A DNA stretch of 64,000 bases. Origin: Sphagnum magellanicum. Lineage: Eukaryota; Streptophyta; Sphagnopsida; Sphagnales; Sphagnaceae. The stretch is taken from positions 20,901,223 through 20,965,222 of the forward strand of contig CM038907.1 of the NCBI GenBank assembly GCA_021904315.1. The letters are read 5' to 3'. Below the pieces are notes generated by a model, which worked only from the letters and a program-made list of their open reading frames with translations, had not been told where the DNA came from and did not search any database. The translations under genes and the position numbers were made by a program. Positions 1-10,596 of the stretch are shown here, piece after piece. Numbering within the stretch: position 1 is the stretch's first letter; every line of letters begins with the position of its first letter.

Positions 1-1480
1 AGTTATGCTTTAAACTATTCAAGGTCATTTTATTTTATGTTATTATAAATTATTTTATCCTAAGCATAATAATTTGAAAATAATCTAAAACAAAATATAA
101 TGACCTAAGGTAAACATTATTTAGAATAGAAAATAATAACCTATGAAAAATAATTTCAAATACCCTACAATATAATAACTACCAATAACCTATGATATTA
201 TAACATAGAATTTCAAACAATAATTTATAGTAAAATAACCATCAATAACCACCAATGGCTTTCAATGGAATAATCATTAATAGCCATTAATATAATAGCG
301 ACCAATAGCCATTAATAAAATAATCATCAATATCCATTAATAAAATAACCACCAACAGCCATTAATAGAATAGCCACCAATAGCTATTAATAGAATAGCC
401 ATCAATAGCCATTAATAGAATAACCACCAGTAGCCATTAATATAATAGTCACCAATAATCATTAATATATTAATCAGGAATAGCCATTAATATATTAATC
501 AGGAATAGCCATTAATAGAATAGCCACCAGTAGCCATTAATAGAGCAACCACCAATAGCCATTAATAAAATAGCCACCAATAGTTATTAATAGAATAACC
601 ACTAATAGCTATTAATAGAATAACCACCAGTAGCCATTAATAGAATAACCACCAGTAGCCATTAATAGAATAACCACCAATAGCCACCAATAAAATAATC
701 ACGAATAACCACTAATAGAATAATTATTAATGGCCGTTAATAGAATAATCACCAATAACTATTACTAGAATAACCACTAAAAAACATTAATAGCCACAAA
801 TAAAATAGGTACCAATAGCCATTAATAACCACCAATAGCACTAATAAAAGAACAACCAATAACCATATATTATAATTGCTTAAGATTGCCGAAAATAATC
901 TGGTGAAATAATTTATAATAAACAAAAATAATTTAAGATGAAATAACTTTCAATAGCCAAAAGTAAACTATAATAACTACAAGTAGTCTAAATTGAAATA
1001 ATTTACAATAGCAAAAAATAACATAAAATAGACAAAAAAAAATTACAATAGCTGAAAATAACCTAAGGTGAAATAAGTTAAAATAGCCAAAAATAATTTA
1101 TAATAACTACAAGTGGTTTAAATTGAAATAATCTACAATAGCCGAAAATAACATAGAATTGCCAAAAGAACTTACAATAACTAAAAATAGCCTAAGGTGA
1201 AATAAGTTAAAATAGCCAAAAATAATTTATAATAACTGCAAGTAGTCTAAATTGAAATAATCTATAATAGCCAAAAATAACATAAAATATCCCAAAAAAA
1301 TTTTAATAGCTGAAAATAGCCTAAGGTGAAATAAGTCAAAATAGCCAAAAATAACTTAAAATAACCAAAAATAATTGAAAATAACCATAAATAGCTGTAA
1401 ATAATGTAGGGTGAAATAATTTCAATTAATGAAAAATAGTCATATAATAATTGAAAGTAACTTAACATAGGTAGTATTAT
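1..1480. repeat. Degenerate AT-rich satellite block with 25-bp and ~129-bp periods
   Basis: From about 230 to 870 the sequence is a run of diverged copies of a 25-bp unit made of 'aatagaataaccaccagt' plus 'agccatt'. From about 950 to 1440 the same vocabulary (aatagcc, aataacc) is arranged in a longer unit: 'aatagccaaaaataattta' near 1082 recurs near 1211, and 'taataactac' at 971 recurs at 1101 and 1230. That gives a period of about 129-130 bp and at least three copies. The first 230 bases are more degenerate relatives. No coding potential is seen. Confidence 0.85.
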
Positions 1481-1771
1481 TATATTAACAAAAAAAAATT
1501 CCATTTATTAAATTTTTTTTCAACAAAATGGTCATTGAAATGTTATTGAATAATGATATTTAACTTTTTTTTTGTTCAAATGATTTTAAACTTTCAAAAG
1601 GAAATAAATGTAATTATGTACATTATTGAATTTTTTTAAAAAATAAACTCAAATCATTTCATTTGAACAAAATCTCAATAAGACATGAATTTTCAAAGTT
1701 TATGTTTTTGTAATGTTTAAAATGAAATATTTGATAAATAAAATGTAATGTAACATATTATCACAACAAAT

Positions 1772-1990
1772 GGGGTGACTTGATGGTAAGGATGTTTGCC
1801 CCCATTCCAAAGGTTAAGGGATCAAACTTCATAGGTGGGGTTGTGTGTGGTCAATAGTGGTATGTTGACCGAATATTTTCCTATTGAATTCCTAGGCTAG
1901 GTGCCTAGGTTGATTATGTGGCCTACCTACCTAGGTTAGGTTTTTATCCATGAAATATAATAGCTTTATCCATGAAATATAATAGCTTTA
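1772..1990 (+). mobile_element. Candidate tRNA-derived SINE
   Basis: The left end reads like a tRNA. A box-A-like stretch (tgacttgatgg, 1776-1786) is followed 33 bases later by a box-B-like stretch (ggatcaaactt, 1819-1829), with tRNA-like spacing, preceded by 'ggggtgac'. The body continues for about 110 bases and finishes at a perfect 22-bp tandem duplication (1943-1964 and 1965-1986) followed by a T-rich tail. Plant SINEs have this arrangement. No clear target duplication was found and no second copy exists in the window, so the call rests on the promoter boxes alone. Confidence 0.45.
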
Positions 1991-2227
1991 ATTTATTTTT
2001 TGGGGGACTACACATGTCCTAAACAAAATGACAAGTGATGAAAACCATTAAGTCAAAATGGAGTACCCCAATGATTAAATTAATGTAGGCAAGTAGAATT
2101 GTGGGAAATTTGGGTGCATGTGTTTAAATGCAATTACATTTAATAGTCGAGCTCAAAATCCAATATGCAAGATGTGTTAATGTGGATAATTCATGACCTA
2201 CTAACATATGGTACATATTGTCAAGTG

Positions 2228-2640
2228 GTTGTCCATCTTGTTTAGATTGGAGTATTATAGAAGGTAACAACACAATGTATGGATCACTATATTTCCACTA
2301 GAGAGTCATAGGTAGTGGACCATTATGCATGCACCTAGAGTGAGTCCCTAGAAGACCACTATGTTTCCACTTGTGAATTGCTTTGAGGTGTTATGCTAAA
2401 GTGGAATAACTCAAAATTGGCACTTGTAATGGGTGTTTAGATGATTTGGGCATAAAACTTCTTGGGATTAAAAATCTATTGGACACATAATGCAATGGAT
2501 TGAAATGCATTTGACAATTTATTAAAATACTTGTTTGGCGAAAGGGAAATGGTGGAGGTGTAGAAGGACATGGAGGGGGCAAGGACATAACATTAGACAT
2601 GGTTATATTGAAGGAGGTATGGAACTAAAACCCATACATA
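2228..2640 (+). pseudogene. CACTA transposase (TNP2) fragment A
   Basis: The end of this stretch translates, with stops, to a close relative of the transposase piece at 4990-5173: 'DNLLKYLFGERE' is readable around 2512-2550, followed by 'KDME'. The left part shares the 'ggttgtccatcttgttt' repeat, also at 4054 and 4611, and the 'gtggaccattatg' vocabulary seen at 4720. It is therefore a second, shorter and older copy of the same CACTA (En/Spm) transposase region. Fragments of this kind encode the TNP2 protein that cuts CACTA elements at their ends. This one has several stops and no usable frame. Confidence 0.6.
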
Positions 2641-3130
2641 TGTAATATTAATCATACCTCATACATTAGCAATGTCAATCATACTTTCAAATTAGGTAAG
2701 TAAATTGAATTTACAAAATAGCTCATTAATATTACTCAATGAAAAAAAAATCCAACCTCATTTTCTTTTTTTCCCTCTTTCACAACAATATGGAAAAACA
2801 TGATTTGACCAAAAGGAAACTACAACATTGGGGTTGTACAAAAACTTGTTGAGTTGAAACTATCTTAGTTGTTAAATTTTAACCGTAAAAACATGTGTAG
2901 GAAGAAAACTCAATTTTTAAATTTCCCTCCAATACAAACCATGCCCATTAGGGTTTTGGGTGCTTCAATATATATTCTTTTGTGTTTTCAAGGTCATGAT
3001 GTTTTGAAATTTTTTGACTCCAAGTTATTTTTTTAAAGCTTTCACAATTGTTGTATTAACATGCAATTAGGTGGTTTCTTACAATTATGATGTAGAATAG
3101 AAAACATTCTACCATGTTTTAGGTCAAATG
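2641..3130. other. No gene seen
   Basis: AT-rich sequence with short poly-A and poly-T runs. I see no coding frame, RNA gene or repeat structure that I can support. Confidence 0.6.
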
Positions 3131-3136
3131 AACTCA

Positions 3137-3995
3137 CCTTCAACTCCTTTGCTAATTATCAAAAACTATTTACAACTAGCTTGTTAGGTATTATGAAATA
3201 TCTTAGGTTGTATGTTCTTGGTATTGCATGGTCTCTCTTATGTATTCTTTAGAGGCAGGTTTATTGGATTTTGGTTTATCACATTTGAAAAATCTAGGTT
3301 TTAAAAGTTTCAATGTTGGATTCAACACAAGATTCTAACATTGAAGTGATTTCATGTTGTTTGTAGGAGGTGTTTGTTGATTAGGGGTTTACATGAATTA
3401 GCAAGAGTTTGACCAAACATGACAACACATGAATTTGGTTCCCAAGAACCCTAAACACCTAGGTCCACATAAAAGCTTGTTTGCCATGATGGATTAGTGG
3501 ATGGCCTTTTTTTTTGTTCTTGTTGTTGTGTTTTTTTAAATGCTTAAAGTTTGTTCTTTGTTTGAACCTTTTGCTATGTGTATGAGCACTTGGGTGGTTG
3601 ATTCTTGCGATTAAACAATGTAGATAAAAAACATTTTGCAAAGTTTTATATAAGTTGAACCTTCAATTCCTTTGCTTTAATTATTAGAAAATCCAGCAAA
3701 ATGCTTTTGGGCATTATGAAAATTTTACCAAACTTGTTAATTATATCATGGTTTGTTTTATGTGTTCCTTGGAGGAAAGTTTGTTGGATATTTGTTGCAA
3801 GATTAAACTCATTTAGGTTAGAAGTTTAACTACTAGAATTCATCACAAAAGTTTGAAATATCATCAAGAAATGATTTAATTTTTTTGTGGTGCTTGTTGG
3901 TTGGGGTTTATGTGAATTTGCAGAAAATAATTATGGGTCCAAAGAAGAAGAAACATGTGGGTCCAAAGAAATGTTTGCCATGACAGAATGTTCGT
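3137..3995 (+). pseudogene. Diverged tandem pair of CACTA transposase-related segments
   Basis: Two diverged copies of a roughly 500-bp segment lie head to tail. 'ccttcaactcctttgct' at 3137 matches 'ccttcaattcctttgct' at 3660, and both copies run through 'tgtttgccatga' (3478 and 3972). Near the end of each copy is a short peptide resembling the TNP2 motif found intact at about 10710-10755 (KHVGPKRLFAMKSHD): copy 1 reads HLGPHKSLFAMMD around 3459-3497 and copy 2 reads KKKHVGPKK around 3942-3970. The rest is not translatable. These are most likely further relics of CACTA elements related to the one starting at 4379. Confidence 0.5.
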
Positions 3996-4378
3996 AGAAG
4001 GGCACATTAATTTGTATGTTTTAAGACCTTACAAATAGAACTAAAACCATTATGGTTGTCCATCTTTTTTGCACTAGAATATTGGAAGGTAAAAACATAT
4101 TAGAAACTTGTAAGTTTTCAATTGCACCTTTAATGTGTATGGGATTAGATTGTGAACCATTAATGTTCAATAAATAATTAGGACAATACATTGTGACTTG
4201 TAACTTGTAGGTTTGTGCAAATGAACTACAAATCAAATTTCTTATGTATGTCATTAGCAGTGAATCATCAATTTAGTGTGATTCCACTAGGGAATCACTT
4301 ATGGACCATTTGTGTACCACTAGTGTCATTGGAGAACAAATCAAATGCCTTGGGCTACATATGTCCTAATATGTATTA

Positions 4379-4620
4379 ATGTCCAAAACAATGTACAAGA
4401 ATGTGTACTCATGCCAACATAGGAGGTGGTTGCCAATGGATCATGAATTTCGATCTAGCTTAGTTGTCTTTGATGGGGTTCAAGAGGATGGACATCCTCC
4501 ACCAAGGGTGAATGTTACAAATATTATTACCCATGCTAACCCAATCTCAATGGATTGCGAGTAGTGGGTGGCTTGCAAAGATGACCCTGCAAGGAAGACT
4601 AGAATGAAGCGGTTGTCCAT
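4379..4620 (+). pseudogene. CACTA transposase (TNP2), upstream fragment
   Basis: A 61-codon frame contains CQHRRWLPMDHEFR and, further on, PPPRVNVT. This matches the region of plant CACTA (En/Spm) TNP2 transposases normally written CHRRFLPxDHPFR...PPPRLT. Just after the stop the frame reads EWVACKDDPARKTRMK, which also fits the family. The frame then breaks into non-coding sequence that begins with the 'ggttgtccat' repeat at 4611; that sequence was probably an intron or insertion. It is the most upstream recognisable piece of the CACTA element that continues at 4990 and beyond 10597. The transposase would bind and cut element ends; this copy is dead. Confidence 0.7.
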
Positions 4621-4989
4621 TTTGTTTATAATAGATTATTAGAAGGTACAACACATTAACATGGGCATTCCACTAATGAGTTACTAGAAAACCATTGTGT
4701 TTCCAATATCCAATCACTAGTGGACCATTATGTTCCCAAAAGTTGGTCACTAAAGGTTGATAAACATGCTTCTAATAGTTGGTGACTAGAAAACCATTGT
4801 GCTTCTAGTAGTGGGTCATTAGATCAAGACCACTTTTTATCCACTTGTGAATTACTAGAGGACCTCTATTGTTCCACTAAAAGATAACTACTTGTCAACT
4901 ATGACTCCGCTAGGGAATAGTTTAAGGTTGGGATGGTTGAATGGAGTAATTCCATACAAACATAGCCACCAGTTAAATGAAGTGTGTTC
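4621..4989. repeat. Non-coding repeat-rich stretch inside the CACTA remnant
   Basis: Contains several variants of 'ccactagtggaccattatg' and 'accattgtgtttcca'. These are short repeats of the sort found in CACTA introns and subterminal regions. It separates two coding pieces of the transposase. Confidence 0.5.
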
Positions 4990-5173
4990 ATGCGTGTAAG
5001 AACTACCTATTTGAAATATGTTGGACTTAGTGCATGTGGAGCGGAATGTGTTTGACAACTTGTTGAAATATTTGTATGGTGAAAGGGACGTTGTGGAGGT
5101 ACAAAAGGACATGGAAAAGGTAGGTGTACAACAACACTTATGGTTACGAAGGAGGCTTGGAACTACAAACATT
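4990..5173 (+). pseudogene. CACTA transposase (TNP2), fragment interrupted by a copia element
   Basis: One frame reads NMLDLVHVERNVFDNLLKYL and then YGERDVVEVQKDMEKVGVQQ without a stop. This is the classic 'DVMHIEKNVFDNLL' region of CACTA TNP2. The frame runs into the first base of the copia 5' LTR at 5174. The next expected transposase motifs (KPTAPF, then the KSHDHHVM block) resume directly after the copia 3' LTR at 10597. The copia element therefore landed inside this transposase coding sequence. Confidence 0.8.
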
Positions 5174-5347
5174 TGTTGAGAATTCAAGCTCAACTAGTTA
5201 GGTTTCATTAGTTATTAGAGTAGGAAAGTAATTAGGTTACTTTCACAAGGTTGAATTACTTTCTTTACTTATATTAGTTTGGTTATTTGTGGTTTGGTTT
5301 TTTAGTTAAATATGTTTGCACTTGAGTAGATCTCCTATTTGTTAACA
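5174..5347 (+). repeat. Copia 5' LTR, 174 bp, internally deleted
   Basis: Begins TGTTGAGAATTCAAGC and ends ATTTGTTAACA. It matches the 3' LTR from the start through 'tagttaaata' and again from 'tgttt.cacttga' to the end, but lacks about 140 bases present in the 3' LTR (roughly 10423-10561). The deletion would have removed most of the promoter and polyadenylation region. Confidence 0.9.
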
Positions 5348-5360
5348 TGGTATCAGAGCT
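5348..5360 (+). promoter_or_regulatory. Primer binding site (initiator tRNA-Met)
   Basis: TGGTATCAGAGCT follows the last base of the 5' LTR. It is the usual plant copia site complementary to the 3' end of initiator methionine tRNA, used to start minus-strand DNA synthesis. Confidence 0.92.
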
Positions 5361-6584
5361 TAGGTTGTTTGATGAGAAAATTGAAAGAGATCTAGAGCTA
5401 GAAAGTCTCTAAAACTAAAGCTTGAAAATTTTTAGTAATATCATAGGAGTTTGTCAAGTGCAAAAAAGAAACAGGGAAAGGAAAGAATGTGAAGAGAAAG
5501 AAAAGAAAAGAAAAGAGGTGAGAGGAGATCAACATATCAAGCGTTGTGGAAGTCTGATTTTTAAATCTAGATTTAGATCTACTGTGAAATGATCTTGGAG
5601 CAAAACTTGGAAAGATTATAGAAGACTATAAGAGTTTCTATTTTCAAATTTTCAAAAAAAAAAAATATGTTTTGTGAGACTTATGAGCCTTTGAAGACTC
5701 TATACCAGATCTGGTTTTTTGGTCATATCTCCCTTGTTTGAGATTTTTTGGATCTGCAGCTTTGGGATCCTATAGATCATAAAGGACTATATATGTGAAA
5801 GAAATTTCATGTCATTTGGATCTGTATTGAGAGAGATCCAAGCATCTAAAGTTTCAATTTCAGTTTTGAAGTCAGTTTCTTTTGAAAGTGATAACTCTTT
5901 GTGATCATCATCAATAGAGCTGAAATTTTGAACAGATATAGAAGACATATATTTGATGTGTTTCTGAAAATTTCAAGTAGTTTGGAGTTGTTGAGAGTGA
6001 TTTGTAAATCATTTTGTGTTCAAGTCTCAATTTGAGGTGATATCAAGGAAGTAACAAGATCTCTCAATTTATGAAGTTAAATGAGCTGAAATCTTGAGAG
6101 ATGGTAATAGACATAGTTGTTCATATTTCACCAAAATTTCAGATTGATCCAAGGTCATATGTGAACGGTGTAGCTTTGCAAAGTTGCTGTGACAAAAGTT
6201 TATTTTGAAAAGACATCAAAACAAATTTTTGAAATGGAACAAGTACAACTTGGGAGAACTTAAAGGAAGGAGTTTGAAGATTGGGAAGCGCAAATGCATT
6301 ATCAAGACCTTCATACAAAAATGTGGTATGTAATCATGTATTTAATACCATACGAAATATTATATGAAATACGTACATATACATAAAACCCATGTATAAT
6401 ATAAAATTTCATATAATACTCAAAACATACATACATATGCAAGGTCCATCTTGTTCAACCCTAACCCTAACCCTAATCCTAAAAACCTAAGGAAGGAAAA
6501 CCCTAATCCTAATCCTAGAAACCCAAGGAAGGAATTAAAATCATTTGTGAAACCCCAAAAAGACATTGAATGGTGCTTTGAGAG
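5361..6584 (+). other. Copia untranslated leader
   Basis: About 1.2 kb between primer site and gag, A-rich and without a coding frame. It includes a short CCCTAA run at 6456-6476 that is part of the leader and too short to be a telomere relic. Confidence 0.7.
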
Positions 6585-7552
6585 ATGGCGGACGGTCTTT
6601 CTCAAATTGCAATTGAGAAACTAGACAAGAATAATTTCCAAGTGTGGAAATTTAGGATTATGAATTTTTTGATGGGGAAAGGTTATTAGGAATTCATAAT
6701 TGGTGATGAGAAAGAACCTCCTCTCCCAGAAAACCCCACACAATAACAAATTCAAGCTAATAAAACTTGGCATGAAAAAGTAAGGAAAGTTTTATATTGG
6801 ATTTCTATGAGTGTGTCCGATTCCATGATTGTGCATATTCAAGATGCAAAATCACCCAAGCAAGCTTGGGATACATTGGTGAAGATGTAAAGCACCAATA
6901 CACAAGCCCGTAAAATGTAGTTCAAGTAAGAGTTGCATAATCTATAGAAAAACAAGATGAACATCAATGACTATTCTACAAAGGTGAAAAACCTTGCAGA
7001 TGTTCTTGCATCTATAGGAGCCCCTGTAGATGATGAAGATCTAGTGGCTGTCACCTTGAATGGACTTGGAAAAAACTATAGCCAGTTTCGTACTTCAATT
7101 GTAGTTTGAGAAACATTTCCCGATTTCTAAAACTTAATAACATTACTTATAAGTGAAGAGATGAGAATTGTTAGTACTTCATCCAATGGAGGATCAGAAG
7201 AAGTGTTTTCTACTCAAATATTAATAGAGGTAGAGGTAGAGGTGGTAAAACTTCATTTCGAGGTCGACATGGAAGCTTGCATGGTGAACATCATCGACAT
7301 GAAGGTCAAATTCATGGAGGTGGACAAGGAAACTTTGGAGGAAAAGGAAGTCGAGGAAGTCGTGGAGGTCATGGTGGAAGTCATCGAGGTCAACAACCAA
7401 ATAGTGAATCAAATTGCTACTACTGCGAGAAACCTAGGCACATGGCAAAAAATTGTTATCAAAGGGAGCATGATGCACAAAATGGAAAGCTACAACAAGG
7501 GAATTATGCCTCAACTAGTAATCAAGGTGATGAACAACTGTTTGTGATGTAA
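6585..7552 (+). pseudogene. Copia gag (capsid/nucleocapsid), broken
   Basis: The ATG at 6585 opens MADGLSQIAIEKLDKNNFQV, the typical copia gag start ('L.g.NF..W'). The frame continues through WDTLVKM and VTLNGLGKNYSQF, with many stops. Several stops sit where Gln or Arg is expected (TAG and TGA in place of CAG and CGA). A frameshift near 7210 leads into an RGRGG-rich basic stretch. A CCHC zinc knuckle then follows at about 7411-7455: CYYCEKPRHMAKNC, with CX2CX4HX4C spacing. In a live element this protein packages the RNA; here it cannot be made whole. Confidence 0.85.
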
Positions 7553-7555
7553 CAC

Positions 7556-7846
7556 ATGGCAAATTCAATGATAAGAGGTGTATCAGATAACAATGTCCAA
7601 TATGTGGATTTTGGAGCTTCAAACCACATGACTAGTCATGGAGAATGGTTTACAGACACAAAGGATTTGAAGACACTGGGGTTTGTGGAAATTGGTGATG
7701 ACACTACACATCCCATCACACAAATTGGTAAGGTGCCATTGTCCATGCAAAATGGGCAAACAAAGTACTTGAAAGATGTACTTCATGTTCCAACCATAAC
7801 AAAAAATTTGGTCTCCGTAGGCCAGATGGTGGAACAAGGTTTATAG
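7556..7846 (+). pseudogene. Copia aspartic protease region
   Basis: In the same frame as the zinc knuckle but separated from it by a stop at 7550. The active site reads YVDFGASNHMTSHGEWF instead of the usual DSGAS: the catalytic Asp is kept and the following Ser is Phe. A TAG at 7844 ends the frame just before the pre-integrase region. The protease would normally cleave the gag-pol polyprotein. Confidence 0.82.
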
Positions 7847-9265
7847 GTGACATTCAACCCAAATGGATGTTTTGTGGAAGACATGAAGAACCAAGGCAAA
7901 TTGATTGCAAAATGGGAAAGGAATGGACAAATGTTCACCTTAGATGTGAACATGCCTAAAGTGAATTCCATGTTATTCACACATGGAAAAGGAGCTGGAA
8001 ACATTGGAATTTGGCACAAGCGGGTTGGCCATGTTAATCTCCAACGTCTTAAGCTGATGGAAAAACAGAATCTTGTTGGAGGTCTTCCCAAATTTGGAAC
8101 AAAAGAGGTGATGTCAAAAGTTTATGAAACATGCCAATTGGGGAAGCAAGCTAGGCATCCATTCCCAGCACAAACAACTCATGTAAGTTCCAAACCTTTG
8201 GAAATGATCCACTCAGATATGTGGACCACAAAGATGAAATCCATTAGAGGATGCAGGTACTACGTGAGTTTCATTGATGACCACACAAGGAAGGTGTGGG
8301 TCTACTTCATGAAACACAAAGGTGAAATGTTTCAACATTTTTTGAATTTCAAAGCAATGGTGGAGAAAGAGAAGGGTGTGAACATCAAGTGCCCAAGGTC
8401 CAATGGAGGGGGAGAGTATTTTTCAAATGAATTCAGTGAGTACTTGAAGGAGCATGAAATTCAAAAGAAATACTCATGTAGTTATTCCCCATAACAGAAT
8501 GGAGTTGCTAAAAAGAAAAACAGGCACATTATAAAAATAACACGTGCCATGTTGAATGAGAAGAATTTGCCAAATTACTTTTGGGCTGAAGCGGTAGTAG
8601 TTGTAATCTATATCATGAATCGAACACCCATAGCGGTAGTTCATGGCATGACACCTAAAGAAAAATTCACAGGCAAGAAACTTGATGTTTCACATCTTAG
8701 AATGTTTAGTTACATTGCATATGTGCATGTTCCTAATGAGAAGAGATCAAAACTAAACCCAAAAGCTGAGAAATGTATCTTCATTGGATATTCTTTAGAA
8801 CAAAAAGGATATAGATGTTTCAATCCTTCTGTTCAAAAGTTACAAGTGAGTAGAAATGTTGTGTTTGATGTGATAATTAGTTGGTACTCACCACTAAAAA
8901 TAGCAGAAGATGGAAAGGCTAGAAATGGTGATGTTTCATCAAATGTGAAACAAGAATCACAATTAATTAGTGGACCACAAGAGTCTTTAATTAGTGGGTC
9001 CAATAGCACTCCATGGAAAGGAAGATTAAGATCTTCAAACATTGTACATGGTAGTTCTCAAACATCATCTAGAAATTCTCATGTAGATGGTGAGTCAAAT
9101 GATTTAAAGAAGAGTGAGGGTGAAGAATCAAGAATCACTTCAGTTATTACTCCCAGAGCTCGAATGGCCAAGAAAGCTTTGAAAACACCTGACAACAACA
9201 ATGGAATACGAAGATTCACACAAGTCAAATACCCTGTACAAAGACTCACATATGATGGTTTGTAG
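7847..9265 (+). pseudogene. Copia pre-integrase and integrase
   Basis: The pre-integrase motif WHKRVGHVNLQRLKLM (about 8012-8060) is followed by the catalytic core, with HSDMW (first Asp) and FIDDHTRKVWVYF. Where the second catalytic Asp is expected (normally RSDNGGEY) the copy reads RSNGGGEY, so that Asp is lost although the Glu is kept. A TAA at 8492 replaces the expected Gln before NGVAKKKNR. The frame resumes through MLNEKNLPNYFWAEA and the ...RMFSYIAYVHVP... C-terminal part. It then runs into a Ser-rich linker ahead of the reverse transcriptase. Integrase would insert the cDNA; this copy has lost a key residue. Confidence 0.87.
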
Positions 9266-9339
9266 CTCATCATTACGCATACATGGTGAGAGTTATATAG
9301 GAGGTTGAACCCACTTGTTTTGAACAAGCGGTTAGAAAC

Positions 9340-10017
9340 CCTAAGTGCAACAATGCCATGGATGAAGATATGGTGGCTTTGGATGCGAATGCTACTTGGG
9401 AATTAGTAGTTTTACCAAAGGACAAGAAAGCAATTGGGTGTAAATGGGTGTACAAAGTCAAACACAATCCAGATGGATCTGTGAGTAAATACAAAGCAAG
9501 ATTAGTTGCCAAAGGTTATGCCCAAACTTATGGCATAGATTATGAGGAGACCTATAGTCCAGTTGCCAAAATGACAATTGTGAGAACAATCATTGCTATG
9601 GCAGTAGCAAAAGGATGGTCTTTACATCAAATGGATGTAAAAAATGTATTTCTTCATGGAGATTTACAAGAAGAAGTGTACATGGAACAACCACTAGGTT
9701 ATGTGGACCAAACACATCCTAATTTGGTTTGTAGGTTGAAGAAAACTTTGTACAGCTTGAAGCAAGCACCTAGAGCTTGGTCAAACAAGATAGGTCAGTA
9801 TATTGTCACAAGTGGATTTTAAACATCTAATGCAGATTTTTCACTATATGTGAAAAAGACAAATCATGGGATTGTAGTCATAGTCATCTATGTTGATGAC
9901 TTGATCATCACAAAAGATAGTGATGAAGACATCTCTGATTTGAAAAAGTTTTTGAAGCAAAAGTTTGAGATGAAGGATTTGGGAGAGTTACGTTACTTCC
10001 TCGGCATTGAAGTAATC
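9340..10017 (+). pseudogene. Copia reverse transcriptase, C-terminally truncated
   Basis: After a frameshift near 9325 the frame reads NATWELVVLPKDKKAIGCKW, then YKARLVAKGYAQTYGIDYEE, QMDVKNVFLHGD (first catalytic Asp) and LKQAPRAW. A stop at 9820 is followed in frame by VIVIYVDDLIIT, with YVDD encoded at 9889-9900, and by LGELRYFLGIEVI. The match stops abruptly at 10018, where an RNase H tail begins. About 600 bases covering the thumb and the start of RNase H appear deleted. It would have copied the element's RNA to DNA. Confidence 0.9.
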
Positions 10018-10311
10018 TAGTCCCCTATTGTTGTCATCTATTGTGATAACATCAGTAGCATACTACTTGCTAACAACCAGGTCTATCATGCTAGGACAAA
10101 GCACATTGAGGTGCACTACCACTTTATTAAAAAAAAAATTCTAACAAAAGAAATTGACCTTATTCATGTCAGTACTGAAAATCAAGTTGTTAACATTTTC
10201 ACAAAGGCTTTAGGTACAGACAAATTAAGGAAGTTTAGAAAAATGTTTAGTGTACTAGAAGTGGATTTGAGCTTGAGAGAGAGTGTTGAGAATTCAAGTT
10301 CAACTAGTTAG
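10018..10311 (+). pseudogene. Copia RNase H C-terminal tail
   Basis: Reads VVIYCDNISSILLANNQVYH, then ARTKHIEVHYHFI, an intact-looking end of copia RNase H (…TKHIEVHYHFI…), and on through VSTENQVVNIFTKAL to a stop inside the 3' LTR. The junction with reverse transcriptase at 10018 lacks the N-terminal RNase H half, including the expected YSDADWAGD block. Confidence 0.85.
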
Positions 10312-10596
10312 GTTTCATTAGTTACTAGAGTAGGAAAGTAATTAGGTTACTTTCACAAGGTTAAATTACTTTCTTTACTTATATTAGTTTGGTTATTTGT
10401 GGTTTGTTTTTTTAGTTAAATACCTTGGTGTTGATGGTTTGGTTCTTTTTTCTTCATTACACAAGTTTGTGTGTCTCATGTGACAAGAACCTTGAAGAGT
10501 TTTTGATGTTATGTTTCGTGTTGTGAGCATCATGTTGTAGTTTCCTTTCAATAAAGATTTATGTTTACACTTGAATAAATCTCCTATTTGTTAACA
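10284..10596 (+). repeat. Copia 3' LTR, 313 bp
   Basis: TGTTGAGAATTCAAGTTC ... ATTTGTTAACA. It is the full-length version of the LTR and carries the ~140-bp middle section missing from the 5' copy. Confidence 0.9.

Larger units (their letters stand above)
5174..10596 (+). mobile_element. Ty1/copia LTR retrotransposon, decayed
   Basis: The element has TG...CA LTRs (5174-5347 and 10284-10596), a perfect initiator tRNA-Met primer site, a long leader, then gag, protease, integrase, reverse transcriptase and RNase H in the copia order. A purine-rich tract (gagagagag) lies just before the 3' LTR. Multiple stops, at least two frameshifts (near 7210 and 9325) and a deletion at about 10018 make it inactive. 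The 5 bases before the 5' LTR (acatt) and after the 3' LTR (atttt) do not match cleanly, so the target duplication has decayed or the ends have been altered. It interrupts the CACTA transposase and is therefore the younger of the two. Confidence 0.92.

Noticed and set aside
6456..6500. CCCTAA run as an interstitial telomere
   Set aside because: Only three units of a six-base repeat, inside the copia leader; the plant telomere unit is seven bases.
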